Shown here in pieces: positions 42,866 through 52,188 of a stretch of DNA of 64,000 bases. Each line of letters begins with the position of its first letter. Within the stretch, counting starts at the first letter, position 1. Source of the stretch: an uncultured Lachnospiraceae bacterium (GTDB lineage Bacteria; Bacillota; Clostridia; Lachnospirales; Lachnospiraceae); assembly GCA_946558465.1 (NCBI GenBank), contig CAMNTM010000003.1, forward strand, positions 124,001 through 188,000, written 5' to 3'. The translations under genes were made by a program, and so were the position numbers. The notes below the pieces were generated by a model. It was not told the origin of the DNA. It ran no database searches and saw only the letters and a program-made list of their open reading frames with translations.

Positions 42866-43402
42866 TTACAAGCTCCTCCCAAGCTCATATGCCTGCTTTG
42901 GATATTCCGTATGTACAATATCCTCAAGCACATAGCAGGCCTTCGCCGATATAACTCCTATATTTTCCCATTCCAAATATTTTACCATACCCCTGTAAGA
43001 AGCAGCAGCTCCTTCTGCCGACTCATCCGTCTCATCTCCATATGTAAGCATCAAAACCGCTTTCTTACCCGCACTCTTTAACGCAGCATTATTTGCGTAA
43101 AAACGATCAATAACTGCTTTTATCTGCGCATTTATATCATAATAATAAATCGGCGAAGCAAACACTACCACATCTGCTTTTAAGAGCTTGGGATTTAATT
43201 CCTGCATGTCATCTTTAAAAACGCACCCCTTCCCTGTATTCCGGCAGGAATCACAGCCAATACAAGGATGCACATTTTTAAATGCCGCATCAAAACGATA
43301 GATCTCATGCCCTGCTTCCTCAGCCCCCTTGATAAAAGAATCCGCCAGATACGCTGATGTTCCTTTCCTGTGTGCACTTCCAGTAATCACTAAAATATTC
43401 AT
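42866..43402 (-). CDS. Iron-sulfur flavoprotein (NADPH-dependent FMN reductase family)
   Basis: A 178-residue flavodoxin-like protein. It begins MNILVITGSAHRKGTSA, the FMN phosphate loop, and has the compact cluster motif CIGCDSCRNTGKGC near residue 49, as in the Isf proteins of anaerobes. The FASPIYYYDINAQIK segment is family-typical. It probably transfers electrons or detoxifies oxygen or quinones together with the QueG-like protein. Confidence 0.9.
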   Translation of the reverse strand: MNILVITGSAHRKGTSAYLADSFIKGAEEAGHEIYRFDAAFKNVHPCIGCDSCRNTGKGCVFKDDMQELNPKLLKADVVVFASPIYYYDINAQIKAVIDRFYANNAALKSAGKKAVLMLTYGDETDESAEGAAASYRGMVKYLEWENIGVISAKACYVLEDIVHTEYPKQAYELGRSL

Positions 43403-43458
43403 TTTTTCGACTCCTCCTATTAATTTTTATCTTTTTTCATGGTAAATATTCTCTGATA

Positions 43459-43755
43459 TTACTTCTTCTCCATATCCGAAAACTTCCTTCTCTTATACAC
43501 AACTATCTCTGGCTCTGCCCCGTTGCCGCCATATTCACATACAAGAAGATATTTATTATCTGCTGCCAGTCCATAACATCTGCTGCTTCCAGGTATTTCT
43601 ATCTGATTTCCCCAGTATATATTACTATCCTTAAGCAACTTTGCTGTCTGGCCGCTTGCAAATGTATACTCTAAGTTGATATAGCGCCCATTCAGCAGAT
43701 TCAAGTCCTCTACTTTCAGACCTTGTATTCCAAGTGCATTGAATTCATCAATCAA
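43459..43755 (-). CDS. Small unrecognised frame with TTG start, possible gene remnant
   Basis: A 98-residue frame whose only start is a TTG at 43755 without a good ribosome site, with a stop codon 12 bases upstream. The protein-like stretch LAADNKYLLVCEYGGNGAEP suggests real coding sequence, since it has mixed charged and aromatic residues and no repeats. I do not recognise its family. It may be the C-terminal remnant of a larger gene. Confidence 0.35.
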   Translation of the reverse strand: MIDEFNALGIQGLKVEDLNLLNGRYINLEYTFASGQTAKLLKDSNIYWGNQIEIPGSSRCYGLAADNKYLLVCEYGGNGAEPEIVVYKRRKFSDMEKK

Positions 43756-43826
43756 CTTATATTTCTTCTATCACATTCCCTATAGCAATCAATCCCACAT
43801 ATTGATAACATATATAAACCTCTCTG

Positions 43827-44219
43827 TTATATCTGTTCAATGACACTGACTAAATCACTCCAGCCAGACCTTTTTATAATGCAATTCATACCGTCAAGAA
43901 CTTCTTCTTTTGAATAATCATTCTTCCTCAGAAACTCTTCATCTTTCTCGGAAAGATACTGATAAAAAAGAACTGCCAGCGCAATATCCTCCTTATTGCC
44001 ATAGTCAATACTCGTTAATATTATATTTTCTGCTTCATTTATTTCTCCATTATCAATCATTTCCAGCAGCTCATCTAGCTTTTTCCCGGATACCTCATAT
44101 CTGTTCCTAACTTCCTGTTCAACAGACGTATAATTCTTTCCGAACATGAGAGAAAATAACACTCTGACCATTTCCTTTATCATTCTCATAATATAATCCT
44201 TTTCGTCCTCAAAGTTCAT
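43827..44219 (-). CDS. DUF6483-family protein
   Basis: A 130-residue helical protein. It starts MNFEDEKDYIMRMIKEMVRVLFSLMFGK, typical of DUF6483 in Clostridia, with no known function. It has no signal peptide and probably stays in the cytoplasm. It converges with nothing and has no operon partner; a small unrecognised frame follows it. Confidence 0.75.
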   Translation of the reverse strand: MNFEDEKDYIMRMIKEMVRVLFSLMFGKNYTSVEQEVRNRYEVSGKKLDELLEMIDNGEINEAENIILTSIDYGNKEDIALAVLFYQYLSEKDEEFLRKNDYSKEEVLDGMNCIIKRSGWSDLVSVIEQI

Positions 44220-44300
44220 TCATTACACCCCTGCCTTCTTTAAAAACATAAATATATTATAACAAAAAGTCACTATTGCAATCAAGTCAATGCTTTAAAT

Positions 44301-44332
44301 AAAGCAGGCAAAGAATACACTAAGCCTGCTTT
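44301..44332 (-). terminator. Terminator of the 44-53 kb unit
   Basis: AAAGCAGGC pairs with GCCTGCTTT around a 14-base loop, 20 bases past the stop of the last gene at 44352. On the minus strand the stem is followed by ATTTAAAG. It ends the unit read from 53441. Confidence 0.75.
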
Positions 44333-44351
44333 CACCTTAACTATTTAACTT

Positions 44352-45383
44352 TTATACCCTCACTTTTCTCCCTGTATCTGCCGCCTCCTCACAGGCCAGC
44401 ACCATGCAGAGGCTTTTAAAATTATCCTTTAGACAGGTTTCCGGCATCTTTCCTTTATCCAGACACTCAATAAAATATCGAAGTCCATAATCCGTTTCCT
44501 CATGCTCCATCTCTGTTTTTTTCAGCACAACAGGTCTTTGCTTTCCCGTGTCAAGTACGGCTTCCCCTTCTTTTTCCCTGACATCTGGATAAAAGCACAC
44601 TTCATTATCCGCATCTAATGTCAGGCATCCTTTATCTCCGCTCAATACAATATCTCCATCCCATGAAGTCTCCATTCCTCTTGCGGCCCACGTTCCGGTA
44701 TAAGATATTTCAACTCCATTTTCCATTCTGATAACCGCATCTACATTAGGCTTTCCTTTATATCTTGACCAGGACGGCCTCCATGCATGTGCCGTGATTT
44801 CCCTGCAGTCTGAGTCACAGAAAAAGCGCAGCAAATCAAAATGATGAATACACATATCATGAATCAGCGGCATCTCCAGATTCTTTCTATAGCCCTGAAG
44901 ATCCTCTCTTCTTCTGAAATTAAAGGATACTGCTTCAAGCCTTCCGATCATTCCTTCGTCTACCGCTTGTTTTATTGTTACATTATGTGGACGCCATCTA
45001 TAATTCTGGCTTACCATAAACAGCTGGTTTTTACGTGCTTCTGATAACCTCAGAAGTGATTCTGCCTCCTCTTTTGTTTTTACTAAAGGCTTCTCGGCAA
45101 TGATATGCAGCCCTTTTTCTAACGCTGCACAATCTGCTGCATAATGAAGCTCTGCTGGAAGCACATTAACCATAATATCCGCATCCGCTTTATTAACCGC
45201 CTCCTGCCAGTCTCCGTACACGTTTTCTCCGCTCAGCCCGGACAGCCTTATGATATCGTCCCGATCTTTTTCGGCACATGCAATCCCTGTACATTCGACG
45301 CGCTCATACTCCTGCAGAAGTCTTATCCAGCGCTTTCCCCAGAATCCGGCTCCCAATAACACAACTTTATATTTTGCCTTCAT
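44352..45383 (-). CDS. Gfo/Idh/MocA-family oxidoreductase
   Basis: A 343-residue dehydrogenase with a Rossmann fold (VLLGAGFWGKRW near the start), the EKPLV motif and the C-terminal alpha/beta domain ending EEAADTGRKVRV. It starts two bases before the stop of the DUF4432 gene, so it is co-translated. It probably oxidises a sugar, inositol or sugar acid at the end of the pathway encoded by the unit. Substrate not assigned. Confidence 0.9.
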   Translation of the reverse strand: MKAKYKVVLLGAGFWGKRWIRLLQEYERVECTGIACAEKDRDDIIRLSGLSGENVYGDWQEAVNKADADIMVNVLPAELHYAADCAALEKGLHIIAEKPLVKTKEEAESLLRLSEARKNQLFMVSQNYRWRPHNVTIKQAVDEGMIGRLEAVSFNFRRREDLQGYRKNLEMPLIHDMCIHHFDLLRFFCDSDCREITAHAWRPSWSRYKGKPNVDAVIRMENGVEISYTGTWAARGMETSWDGDIVLSGDKGCLTLDADNEVCFYPDVREKEGEAVLDTGKQRPVVLKKTEMEHEETDYGLRYFIECLDKGKMPETCLKDNFKSLCMVLACEEAADTGRKVRV

Positions 45384-45385
45384 CT

Positions 45386-46267
45386 TTACACTCCTCCCTC
45401 GGTTTCAAATATCCATCTGCGTTTCCACCTTGTCTTATCTCCCGGCTTTAAATGGATTCCATAAAATGTCTCTACAGAAATAATAAAGTCAATGCTCCAA
45501 ATATCCAGATGTGCCGGGCAGAATTCGTCAATACATCTGACGGATGCTTTCGAGGCCTCATGTGCCAGCCTCCACTCATATCCTGCTGCCCCCTTATCAA
45601 TATAATCTCCTGGAACCTGAAGAAGTGCAGCCTCTGCATTATACCTGCTAAATGAAAACCTTCCTTGTCTTCCGTAAAGCGTTCCCGCCTCCAGCTTTTC
45701 TTTACTCTGTATATATGGAATATCCAGTCGATATCCGGGGCCGATTTTCAGTCTGTCAATCGTAAGGAAATTATGACAGAATTCTTCCATTTTAATTTCT
45801 CTTTCCCCGGTATTTTCTATTTCTACCTCCATAGACAATTCGTTTCCGTCAACGGCAATCCTTTTCATCTGCCTTATACAATCCTTAACTGAATTGTCCG
45901 GCTCTGTGTAAAAAACTGCCTTGCTTTTATCCGTTTCCCACTTCATCGGAAAAGGAGTAATATCATATTTTCTATAAAAACAATACTCCTTCAGATCGGG
46001 CTTTGTAAAAAGTCCGATTCCGAATTTGGCGAATTTCTCTCCAACTCCTGCCTCTGTACAAAGCATAGGATACAGATATTCATTGCACAGTCCGATTCCT
46101 CCTGTAGACGGATGCACCAGATTCTCAGGCTCAGCTGCACAAAACTCATGTGCGCCGTCTAATTTTACAGATGTGATAAATCCACACCAGTCGAATCTTG
46201 AAGTAACAGCCGGGAATACACCTGGCTTTGCAATTTCCACTTTCAATCTATCTGAACATAATACCAT
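45386..46267 (-). CDS. DUF4432-family protein, aldose-1-epimerase-like fold
   Basis: A 293-residue protein of the galactose mutarotase superfamily (DUF4432). It has MVLCSDRLKVEIAKPGVFP at the N-terminus and IGPGYRLDIPYIQ. A beta-sandwich with a conserved RFDWCGFI stretch is expected. It may change the anomeric form or C-epimer of the imported sugar. The ATG at 46267 has AGGGTGA upstream; an earlier in-frame ATG at 46408 lies within the preceding gene and is rejected. It is tightly packed with the MBL and dehydrogenase genes. Confidence 0.82.
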   Translation of the reverse strand: MVLCSDRLKVEIAKPGVFPAVTSRFDWCGFITSVKLDGAHEFCAAEPENLVHPSTGGIGLCNEYLYPMLCTEAGVGEKFAKFGIGLFTKPDLKEYCFYRKYDITPFPMKWETDKSKAVFYTEPDNSVKDCIRQMKRIAVDGNELSMEVEIENTGEREIKMEEFCHNFLTIDRLKIGPGYRLDIPYIQSKEKLEAGTLYGRQGRFSFSRYNAEAALLQVPGDYIDKGAAGYEWRLAHEASKASVRCIDEFCPAHLDIWSIDFIISVETFYGIHLKPGDKTRWKRRWIFETEGGV

Positions 46268-46281
46268 ACAATCACCCTGCC

Positions 46282-47172
46282 TTACTTCACAACCCTGCCA
46301 TCCTGTATCGTAACAGGACAGCCTGGTCCTACAATCAGTCCCCGTTCTTTTCCGTCCTCTACATTTTTCAGCACAAGCTCCGGGTCTCCCCCCTCCTGCG
46401 CCGGACACTCCGGATAGTCAAACATTCCATAATGATAAGGAAGAATGTACGCTTTAGGATATTTGTTTGCCAGCAGCGCTGCTGCCGGACGGCCCAGGTG
46501 AAACACACATTTAGATACATCTAACGGCAGAAGTACTACATCTGGTATTCCTATGTGCTCCTTTAAAAGCCTGGTATCTCCTGTAAATATGATTGTACCG
46601 TCCTTTGTCTTTACAATAAATCCAACACAATCCTCCGGATAAAAGCACCTTCCTCCATCAATAAGCTGCCACGGATGGTCACCTGGAAGTATCTCAATCT
46701 CTATATCATTAACCTGGTATTTTTCTTTTGCATGGCAGACTGTATAGTAGTCCGGCTTCATTCCCCGCTTTACCAGCGTCTCAAAAACCCTCGCAGAACC
46801 AAGCATCTTCACATCCCTATCTGCGAGAATATTTACTGTCTCCGGATTCGCATGGTCCCCATCATCATGGGTAAACAAAAGCATATCACATTTTGTTACG
46901 TCCTTTGTCTCCATCGGAAAGGGGCGCAGCATCCGATGATTGCTTGCTGCCACCAAGGGCTCTCTGCTCTTTAGCTCCAGTATCGGATCGACCATCAGAA
47001 CCGTTCCTCTGGAATTTACCATGAAGCCGCCTCCGCCAAGCCAGTACACTCTTGTGTTGCTGCAAGGCAGAAAGTCATGCTCGCCCATCGGCATGGTTTC
47101 CGGCGCAGTAACTGGCTTTCTGTTCTCCATGTCGATTTTTTCATTCATCATGTCTATAATGTATTTTGCCAT
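46282..47172 (-). CDS. UlaG-like metallo-beta-lactamase-fold hydrolase
   Basis: A 296-residue MBL-fold protein similar to the UlaG lactonase group, which opens sugar lactone phosphates. Metal-site motifs are THDDGDH (the second His of HxHxDH is Asp), PGDHPWQ and FTGDTRLL. The C-terminal YILPYHYGMFD holds the last histidine. The change from His to Asp in the first motif could alter metal number. It lies between the permease and the DUF4432 gene in the same unit. Confidence 0.82.
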   Translation of the reverse strand: MAKYIIDMMNEKIDMENRKPVTAPETMPMGEHDFLPCSNTRVYWLGGGGFMVNSRGTVLMVDPILELKSREPLVAASNHRMLRPFPMETKDVTKCDMLLFTHDDGDHANPETVNILADRDVKMLGSARVFETLVKRGMKPDYYTVCHAKEKYQVNDIEIEILPGDHPWQLIDGGRCFYPEDCVGFIVKTKDGTIIFTGDTRLLKEHIGIPDVVLLPLDVSKCVFHLGRPAAALLANKYPKAYILPYHYGMFDYPECPAQEGGDPELVLKNVEDGKERGLIVGPGCPVTIQDGRVVK

Positions 47173-47181
47173 TTCTGACTC

Positions 47182-47964
47182 CTACTCCTCTCTTCTCGGA
47201 ACCCATCTGGTAATCCGTCTCTCAATCAATTTTATGCATGCATTCACCAGCATAGAGGAAATCGTAATCAGCAGCACTCCCACCAGGAGTAAGTCTGTCA
47301 TAATAAATCGTCTTCCCTCGATAATCATATATCCAAAGCCTGCCTCTGTTCCCATAAATTCTGCCGCAACACACATTCCGAATGAATTCGCTGCAACTAC
47401 CCGGATACCTGCAATAATTTCCGGCGTGATTGCCGGTATCAGGACTGTTCTCAAAATATCCCCTGTACCTGCGCCCAATGATTTCGCCGCATCTATATAA
47501 AGCGGGTCTACATTTCTGACTGCCTCGATCGTATTTACCACCAGAACGACCCACGCACCAAAAGCAATAACAATTATTTTTGACTTATTGCCGATACCGA
47601 ACCAGAGAATGAAAAGCGGTATCAGCGCCAGAGGCGGCATGGGCCGGATAAATTCTACCAAAGGCTCTAAGATATTTCTTATATTTTTGCTCCAGCCAAT
47701 CATCAAACCCATAAGTATTCCAAGCAGAGAGCCTATGGAAAATCCTATGGCAATACGGTACAAACTGGATAAAATATGCCCTGGTATATCTTCCGCGTAC
47801 TTGACAAAGCATGCTGCGATCTCCTGCGGGGAAGGCAGATAAAGATTCGGTATATCTGTATAATTGGATAAGACAAACCATATGCCGAATACCAGAATCA
47901 GGCCAATTACATTCTGTGCCCGTTTTACATATTTTTCATTATATAGTCTTTTTGTTTTTTTCAT
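47182..47964 (-). CDS. ABC transporter permease, SsuC/TauC type
   Basis: A 260-residue permease of the nitrate/sulfonate/taurine class. It has six hydrophobic helices and the EAA loop YIDAAKSLGAGTGDILRTVL. The ATG at 47964 overlaps the stop of the ATPase gene (ATGA) and has GAGG eight bases upstream; longer starts are inside that gene. It works with the ATPase at 47961 and the receptor at 48816. Confidence 0.92.
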   Translation of the reverse strand: MKKTKRLYNEKYVKRAQNVIGLILVFGIWFVLSNYTDIPNLYLPSPQEIAACFVKYAEDIPGHILSSLYRIAIGFSIGSLLGILMGLMIGWSKNIRNILEPLVEFIRPMPPLALIPLFILWFGIGNKSKIIVIAFGAWVVLVVNTIEAVRNVDPLYIDAAKSLGAGTGDILRTVLIPAITPEIIAGIRVVAANSFGMCVAAEFMGTEAGFGYMIIEGRRFIMTDLLLVGVLLITISSMLVNACIKLIERRITRWVPRREE

Positions 47965-48728
47965 TTCAGCATCACCTCGGATAATTCTGCTTTCAGCCGG
48001 ACAAACTCTCCACATGTTCTAAGTTCTGGTTCTCTTGGTCTGGAAAATGGCACTGGCTGTATAAAATTCAGAGAATTCTGATCCTCTTTCGGTCTCCTGA
48101 GCACAAGAATTCTGTCTGCAAGAAAGATGGCTTCCTCCAGGTCATGCGTGATGAAGATAACCGTTTTATTCTCCTGTCCCCATATATTCAGCAGCTCAGT
48201 CTGCATCTGCTTCTTTGTTATATCATCAAGTGCACCAAAAGGCTCATCCATCAAAAGTACCTCCGGCTGATTGGCATAGGCTCTCGCAATATCTACCCGT
48301 TTACTCATACCCCCGGAAAGCTCCTTAGGATATAAGTGCTCATAAGCCTCCAGTCCCACCATACTGCTGTAGTGATTCGTGATTTTCTCTATCTCGCTTT
48401 TAGGCTTCCTGGCAATCCGGGGACCGTAGCTTATATTCTGACGCACCGTCATCCAGGGAAATGCTGCGTATTTCTGGAACACCATACCCATCTTAGGACT
48501 AATTTCCCTTACCTCTTCTCCATCCAGTACTACTTTTCCTCCGGTCGGCCTTAGTATGCCTGCCAGAATATTAATAAGTGTACTCTTCCCGCAGCCTGAC
48601 GGCCCTACAATCGCCAGAAATTCCCCTTTTTTCACATCAAAGCTCAGATTATGCAGCGCAGTGATATTTCCCTTTCCGGTTGAAAAACACATATCCAGAT
48701 TTTCAACCAGCATTAACTGCTCATCCAT
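47961..48728 (-). CDS. ABC transporter ATP-binding protein, SsuB/TauB type
   Basis: A 255-residue ATPase. Walker A is GPSGCGKSTLINIL, the signature is LSGGMSKRVDIARA (usually LSGGMRQR), Walker B is VLLMDEPFGALDD and the switch histidine is in FITHDLEEA. The closest families handle sulfonates, nitrate or pyrimidine precursors. Here the context is sugar catabolism, so the imported compound may be a modified sugar. Confidence 0.94.
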   Translation of the reverse strand: MDEQLMLVENLDMCFSTGKGNITALHNLSFDVKKGEFLAIVGPSGCGKSTLINILAGILRPTGGKVVLDGEEVREISPKMGMVFQKYAAFPWMTVRQNISYGPRIARKPKSEIEKITNHYSSMVGLEAYEHLYPKELSGGMSKRVDIARAYANQPEVLLMDEPFGALDDITKKQMQTELLNIWGQENKTVIFITHDLEEAIFLADRILVLRRPKEDQNSLNFIQPVPFSRPREPELRTCGEFVRLKAELSEVMLK

Positions 48729-48815
48729 ATTCTCGTATTTCCTCCCTTCCCCGGCATACTGACCATCTGCAGTCTTCGGGCAGTACGCCGGCCCTTCGCA
48801 TCTATAACTGCAGTC

Positions 48816-49988
48816 CTACTCAGCCACTTTAGAATGGATATCCTTTACGGTATCTATCTGTACCTGAAGATCTACTGTCCCGTTTTCCACCTGTCCATTA
48901 ATATTTGTCCAATAATCCAGGGAACCTCCGTAAATTTCTTCTATATTCCACTTTCCTCCATCCTCGAAGAATATTTCCTCTGCCTCTTCCCTTGTCGGCC
49001 ACGGATCAATATTTTCTGCAATATTTTTCATATCCTCCAAAGAAACCTCTGACCCTGTATATCTGCCGGTAATCTCTGCAAGCTTTTCCATATAAGATGT
49101 ATCATCACTGTAGATGTTTTCTATTGTCTTATACCATACCTCTCTCATCGCGGTTATCACATCCATATGGTCGGCAACATAATCAGCTCTTGCCATCTCT
49201 ACAGACAGGCAGACTGCTTCGCCCCCCAGTTCTGCTCCTGATACCAGCTTATAGCAGTTATTTTCTGACAATGAGGTTACCTGCGGATATCCGCCCAGCT
49301 CGAAGTCTCCTGTACCATCTAAGAATGCCAGTGCGCCTTCTACATCTGTAATATCCATAAATTTTAAGTCATCTACCGTAAGGTCCGCAGCCTTCAATGC
49401 TGCGTTCAGCGGCAGGTTAGAACTGGTACCTCTGTCCATGACAATCGTCTTGCCCTTAAGCTGGCTGCAGGCACTTTTTACTGCATTTTCTGCCGCCTTC
49501 TCCTCATCTTCCCCTTTCTCTATTTCTTCTGCATAAAAGTCCTCATACGTCTTCACTTCACCGCCATTCTCTGCAGCATCCTCTGGACGCACCATGATTG
49601 CATACCCCAAAAAGCCACAGGTACAGCCGACAATTCTAAGCTCAGGAAACTTGCTGAAGGCCAGCGGACCCGACCCGGAATTACCGCAGGCTATATCAAT
49701 ATCCCCTGACTGCAGCGCCTCCGCACATGTAATATCATCTGTAAATGTAACGACCTCCAGCTCAATTCCTTCCTCCTCAAAATATCCCAGCTCATCTGCC
49801 AGCATCCACGGCATCCAGTCCTGGTAGGGAAGAAGTCCAAAGCGTACCTTCTTAACCTCCTGCTTATCTTCTATCTTTTGGCTGCTGTCACTTTCTTTTT
49901 TACCGCCGCAGCCGCTTACTGCCGCTGCCAGCAGTCCTGTTATAAGAACTACACTTAACACTTTTTTCAAAATACTTCTTTTTCTCAT
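48816..49988 (-). CDS. ABC transporter receptor lipoprotein, NMT1/SsuA type
   Basis: A 390-residue binding protein with signal peptide and lipobox ending AAVSGC. The mature part starts KKVRFGLLPYQDWMPWMLAD and contains IACGNSGSGPLAF, both typical of the NMT1/THI5 or SsuA group (sulfonate, nitrate, pyrimidine or related ligands). At 390 residues it is longer than SsuA (about 320), with an extra acidic segment (EEIEKGEDEEKAAENAV). The ATG at 49988 has AGGAGG nine bases upstream. It is followed by the ATPase and permease. Confidence 0.9.
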   Translation of the reverse strand: MRKRSILKKVLSVVLITGLLAAAVSGCGGKKESDSSQKIEDKQEVKKVRFGLLPYQDWMPWMLADELGYFEEEGIELEVVTFTDDITCAEALQSGDIDIACGNSGSGPLAFSKFPELRIVGCTCGFLGYAIMVRPEDAAENGGEVKTYEDFYAEEIEKGEDEEKAAENAVKSACSQLKGKTIVMDRGTSSNLPLNAALKAADLTVDDLKFMDITDVEGALAFLDGTGDFELGGYPQVTSLSENNCYKLVSGAELGGEAVCLSVEMARADYVADHMDVITAMREVWYKTIENIYSDDTSYMEKLAEITGRYTGSEVSLEDMKNIAENIDPWPTREEAEEIFFEDGGKWNIEEIYGGSLDYWTNINGQVENGTVDLQVQIDTVKDIHSKVAE

Positions 49989-50001
49989 ACGGAATATCCT
50001 C

Positions 50002-51081
50002 CTATTCACCTTTTGTAATTTTGCTTCCCCATCGAAACTCTCCCGGCTTTATTCCCTTCCTTTCTGCTATATAATCTGCCAGAAGCTGAATGGGGATAAT
50101 TGTTAAAAACTGACTGTACCATTTTCCGCAGTCCGGAAGCACTGCTGCAGGCTCCTGCTCCTCCTGATTCGAGATAATAAATACATGCCCTCCCTTCTCT
50201 CTTATATTTTCAGCCAGATTCCTGTTTAATTCATGAATCTCCTCATCGGTTGTAATAAGTACCGCACGAAACCGGCTGTCTACTACCTCAAAAGGACCAT
50301 GGCGAAATTCCCCGCAATATTCTGCCGCCGACACAACCCTTGATACTTCCCTGAAAAATAATGCTCCGGCTGAAGCCGTCCCGAAATCCAGCCCCCGGCC
50401 CAGCAGCCATATCGGAGCACTCACGTCCGATTCATCTAAAAAGCTTTTCAGCCCTTCTCCCCATGCTTTGGAATCATTTAACGTTTCTTCCATATTTTGT
50501 ACACATTTTAATAACCCTTTTAAAAACTTTTCATAAGAAACCCCATTAATCCCCATTGCCAGAAAGAGTGTTTCTGCAATTCCTGCCATATAGGTTCTAG
50601 TAGTCACGGAGCTTTCCTGCTCAACATTCATGTACAAGGTGTATGTACTTTTCCTGGCAAGTGTACTTTCTGAGCTATTTGTGATTCCAACAACAGTTAT
50701 CTTCCCGGACTGCTCCTGTCTGCCGGGCAGGTATATTTTACCCTCCAGCCTTTCTAAAAGCCTTACTATTTCTCCACTTTCTCCGGACTGAGATATCATA
50801 ACCAGAAGTGTATCCTCCTGTATCATATGAAAACAACTATGAATCAGCTCTGCCGTGCTGTATCTGAGGCTCAGCCAGCCATGCTCTGACAGATATCTGT
50901 CTGCCGTTACAGAGCAGTAATTCGAGCTTCCCATACCGGTAAAAATAATTCTTTTACAGCCCTTTTTTTCACTTCTCCACCTGATTTTCTCAATAATTTC
51001 TGCCTGTCCGCCAAGCTTGTATCCGCATTCCTTCAAGCTTTCCGGCTGAGAAAATATATCTTCCATATAGGTATAAGCCAT
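50002..51081 (-). CDS. SIS-domain sugar-phosphate enzyme (GlmS-C, FrlB/AgaS-like)
   Basis: A 359-residue double-SIS protein like the isomerase half of GlmS and the deglycases FrlB and FraB. The phosphate-binding loop SQSGES and the catalytic pair in REVSR and EFRHGPFEVVD (Glu and His of the GlmS/FrlB reaction) are visible. It should act on a sugar phosphate with an amino group, releasing or moving nitrogen. A PfkB kinase gene lies immediately upstream, which mirrors the kinase/deglycase pair of Amadori-compound (fructoselysine-type) breakdown. Confidence 0.85.
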   Translation of the reverse strand: MAYTYMEDIFSQPESLKECGYKLGGQAEIIEKIRWRSEKKGCKRIIFTGMGSSNYCSVTADRYLSEHGWLSLRYSTAELIHSCFHMIQEDTLLVMISQSGESGEIVRLLERLEGKIYLPGRQEQSGKITVVGITNSSESTLARKSTYTLYMNVEQESSVTTRTYMAGIAETLFLAMGINGVSYEKFLKGLLKCVQNMEETLNDSKAWGEGLKSFLDESDVSAPIWLLGRGLDFGTASAGALFFREVSRVVSAAEYCGEFRHGPFEVVDSRFRAVLITTDEEIHELNRNLAENIREKGGHVFIISNQEEQEPAAVLPDCGKWYSQFLTIIPIQLLADYIAERKGIKPGEFRWGSKITKGE

Positions 51082-51087
51082 ACTATA

Positions 51088-52185
51088 TTACCTCCTCTTC
51101 CAATTCAATATATCCTCCAGATTCCCGCTGTGTCCGTAGGTGACATAGTATTCCGCTGCAGAATTACCCATTTCAATCTGAACTCTCGGCGGAAACTCTA
51201 AAAGCTTTCCTACACACACTCCTGCATTAAAATTGTCTCCTGCACCAGTCGTAATTACCGGATGTCTGCAGATTTTCTTAGGCACTTCCTCTATCGTGCC
51301 GTCAGAACAATACACAGATTTTTCCATAGCATGCAGAATCACCTCTTCGATTTTGATAAATGCGCGTATCTCCTGAAGCATCTGCTCCTCGGATGTCTCT
51401 GCGATTCCCAGCTTATCTGCCAGGACGCGCAGCTCATTCTCGTTAAGGCTCAGACAGGTTCGAAACCCTGTATGCCGCGCAGCCTGAGCAATTGTACAGA
51501 AATATGCCTGCAATTCGTCTGCTTCTTTCTTCCGTATATCAGATAAATCCAGAAAAAGCCATTTAGAAGATAGGCCTTCAACATAATTTTCTACAGCCTC
51601 TTTCGAAAAAATATACTTTTCCAGAATACCTTTTAATCCAGGAAGCGCTGCCCAGTTTACGGCTGCTATTAAATCTGCTTCCAAAATCTTTTTTCCAAGT
51701 TCCTTTTTCCCTATTTTTTCTTCCAGCTTCTTGTAGGTTATATCCTGCAGAGCTTTGCAGTCGGCAAGCATATATTTACAATCCTCGAATTCCAGAGCAA
51801 TCGTCACCGCCGGATTCCCTGCGGAATATAATTTCAGATTCTTAGCCACACTGCCTGGAACACCTTTTATCTTACGTACTGTTTGTTCTTCGAAGGCTCC
51901 TGCGCAGCATACAGACACTCCCATAGCCGCCATACCGATACTCATAAGCGGAGCATTGCCCCCCACCCTCCGGCTTTTCAGGAGAATCTCATATTCAGAG
52001 CTTTTCCCTGAAGTCTCTAACAGACTTTGCGCAAACTCCCTTGAATGCCTATAAATCTGCTTCTCTCCCCCTGTTTCCTTCTGTACAACGGAGTACAGCA
52101 AATCAATATATCCGTCAAAGCCCGCAAACACCTTTTTTCTATTCAGCCTTTTTTTTAACTTTGTCCATTCCTCTTTACTACTCAT
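51088..52185 (-). CDS. PfkB-family sugar kinase
   Basis: A 365-residue kinase of the ribokinase/PfkB family. The ATP-binding signature TTGAGDNFNAGVCVG is near residue 315 and the sugar-binding GGNAPLMSIGMAAMG is near residue 75. It is longer than ribokinase (about 310) and has an atypical N-terminus beginning MSSKEEWTKLKKRLN. It probably phosphorylates the imported compound before the SIS enzyme acts on it. It follows the regulator gene with a three-base gap. Confidence 0.88.
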   Translation of the reverse strand: MSSKEEWTKLKKRLNRKKVFAGFDGYIDLLYSVVQKETGGEKQIYRHSREFAQSLLETSGKSSEYEILLKSRRVGGNAPLMSIGMAAMGVSVCCAGAFEEQTVRKIKGVPGSVAKNLKLYSAGNPAVTIALEFEDCKYMLADCKALQDITYKKLEEKIGKKELGKKILEADLIAAVNWAALPGLKGILEKYIFSKEAVENYVEGLSSKWLFLDLSDIRKKEADELQAYFCTIAQAARHTGFRTCLSLNENELRVLADKLGIAETSEEQMLQEIRAFIKIEEVILHAMEKSVYCSDGTIEEVPKKICRHPVITTGAGDNFNAGVCVGKLLEFPPRVQIEMGNSAAEYYVTYGHSGNLEDILNWKRR

Positions 52186-52188
52186 ATC

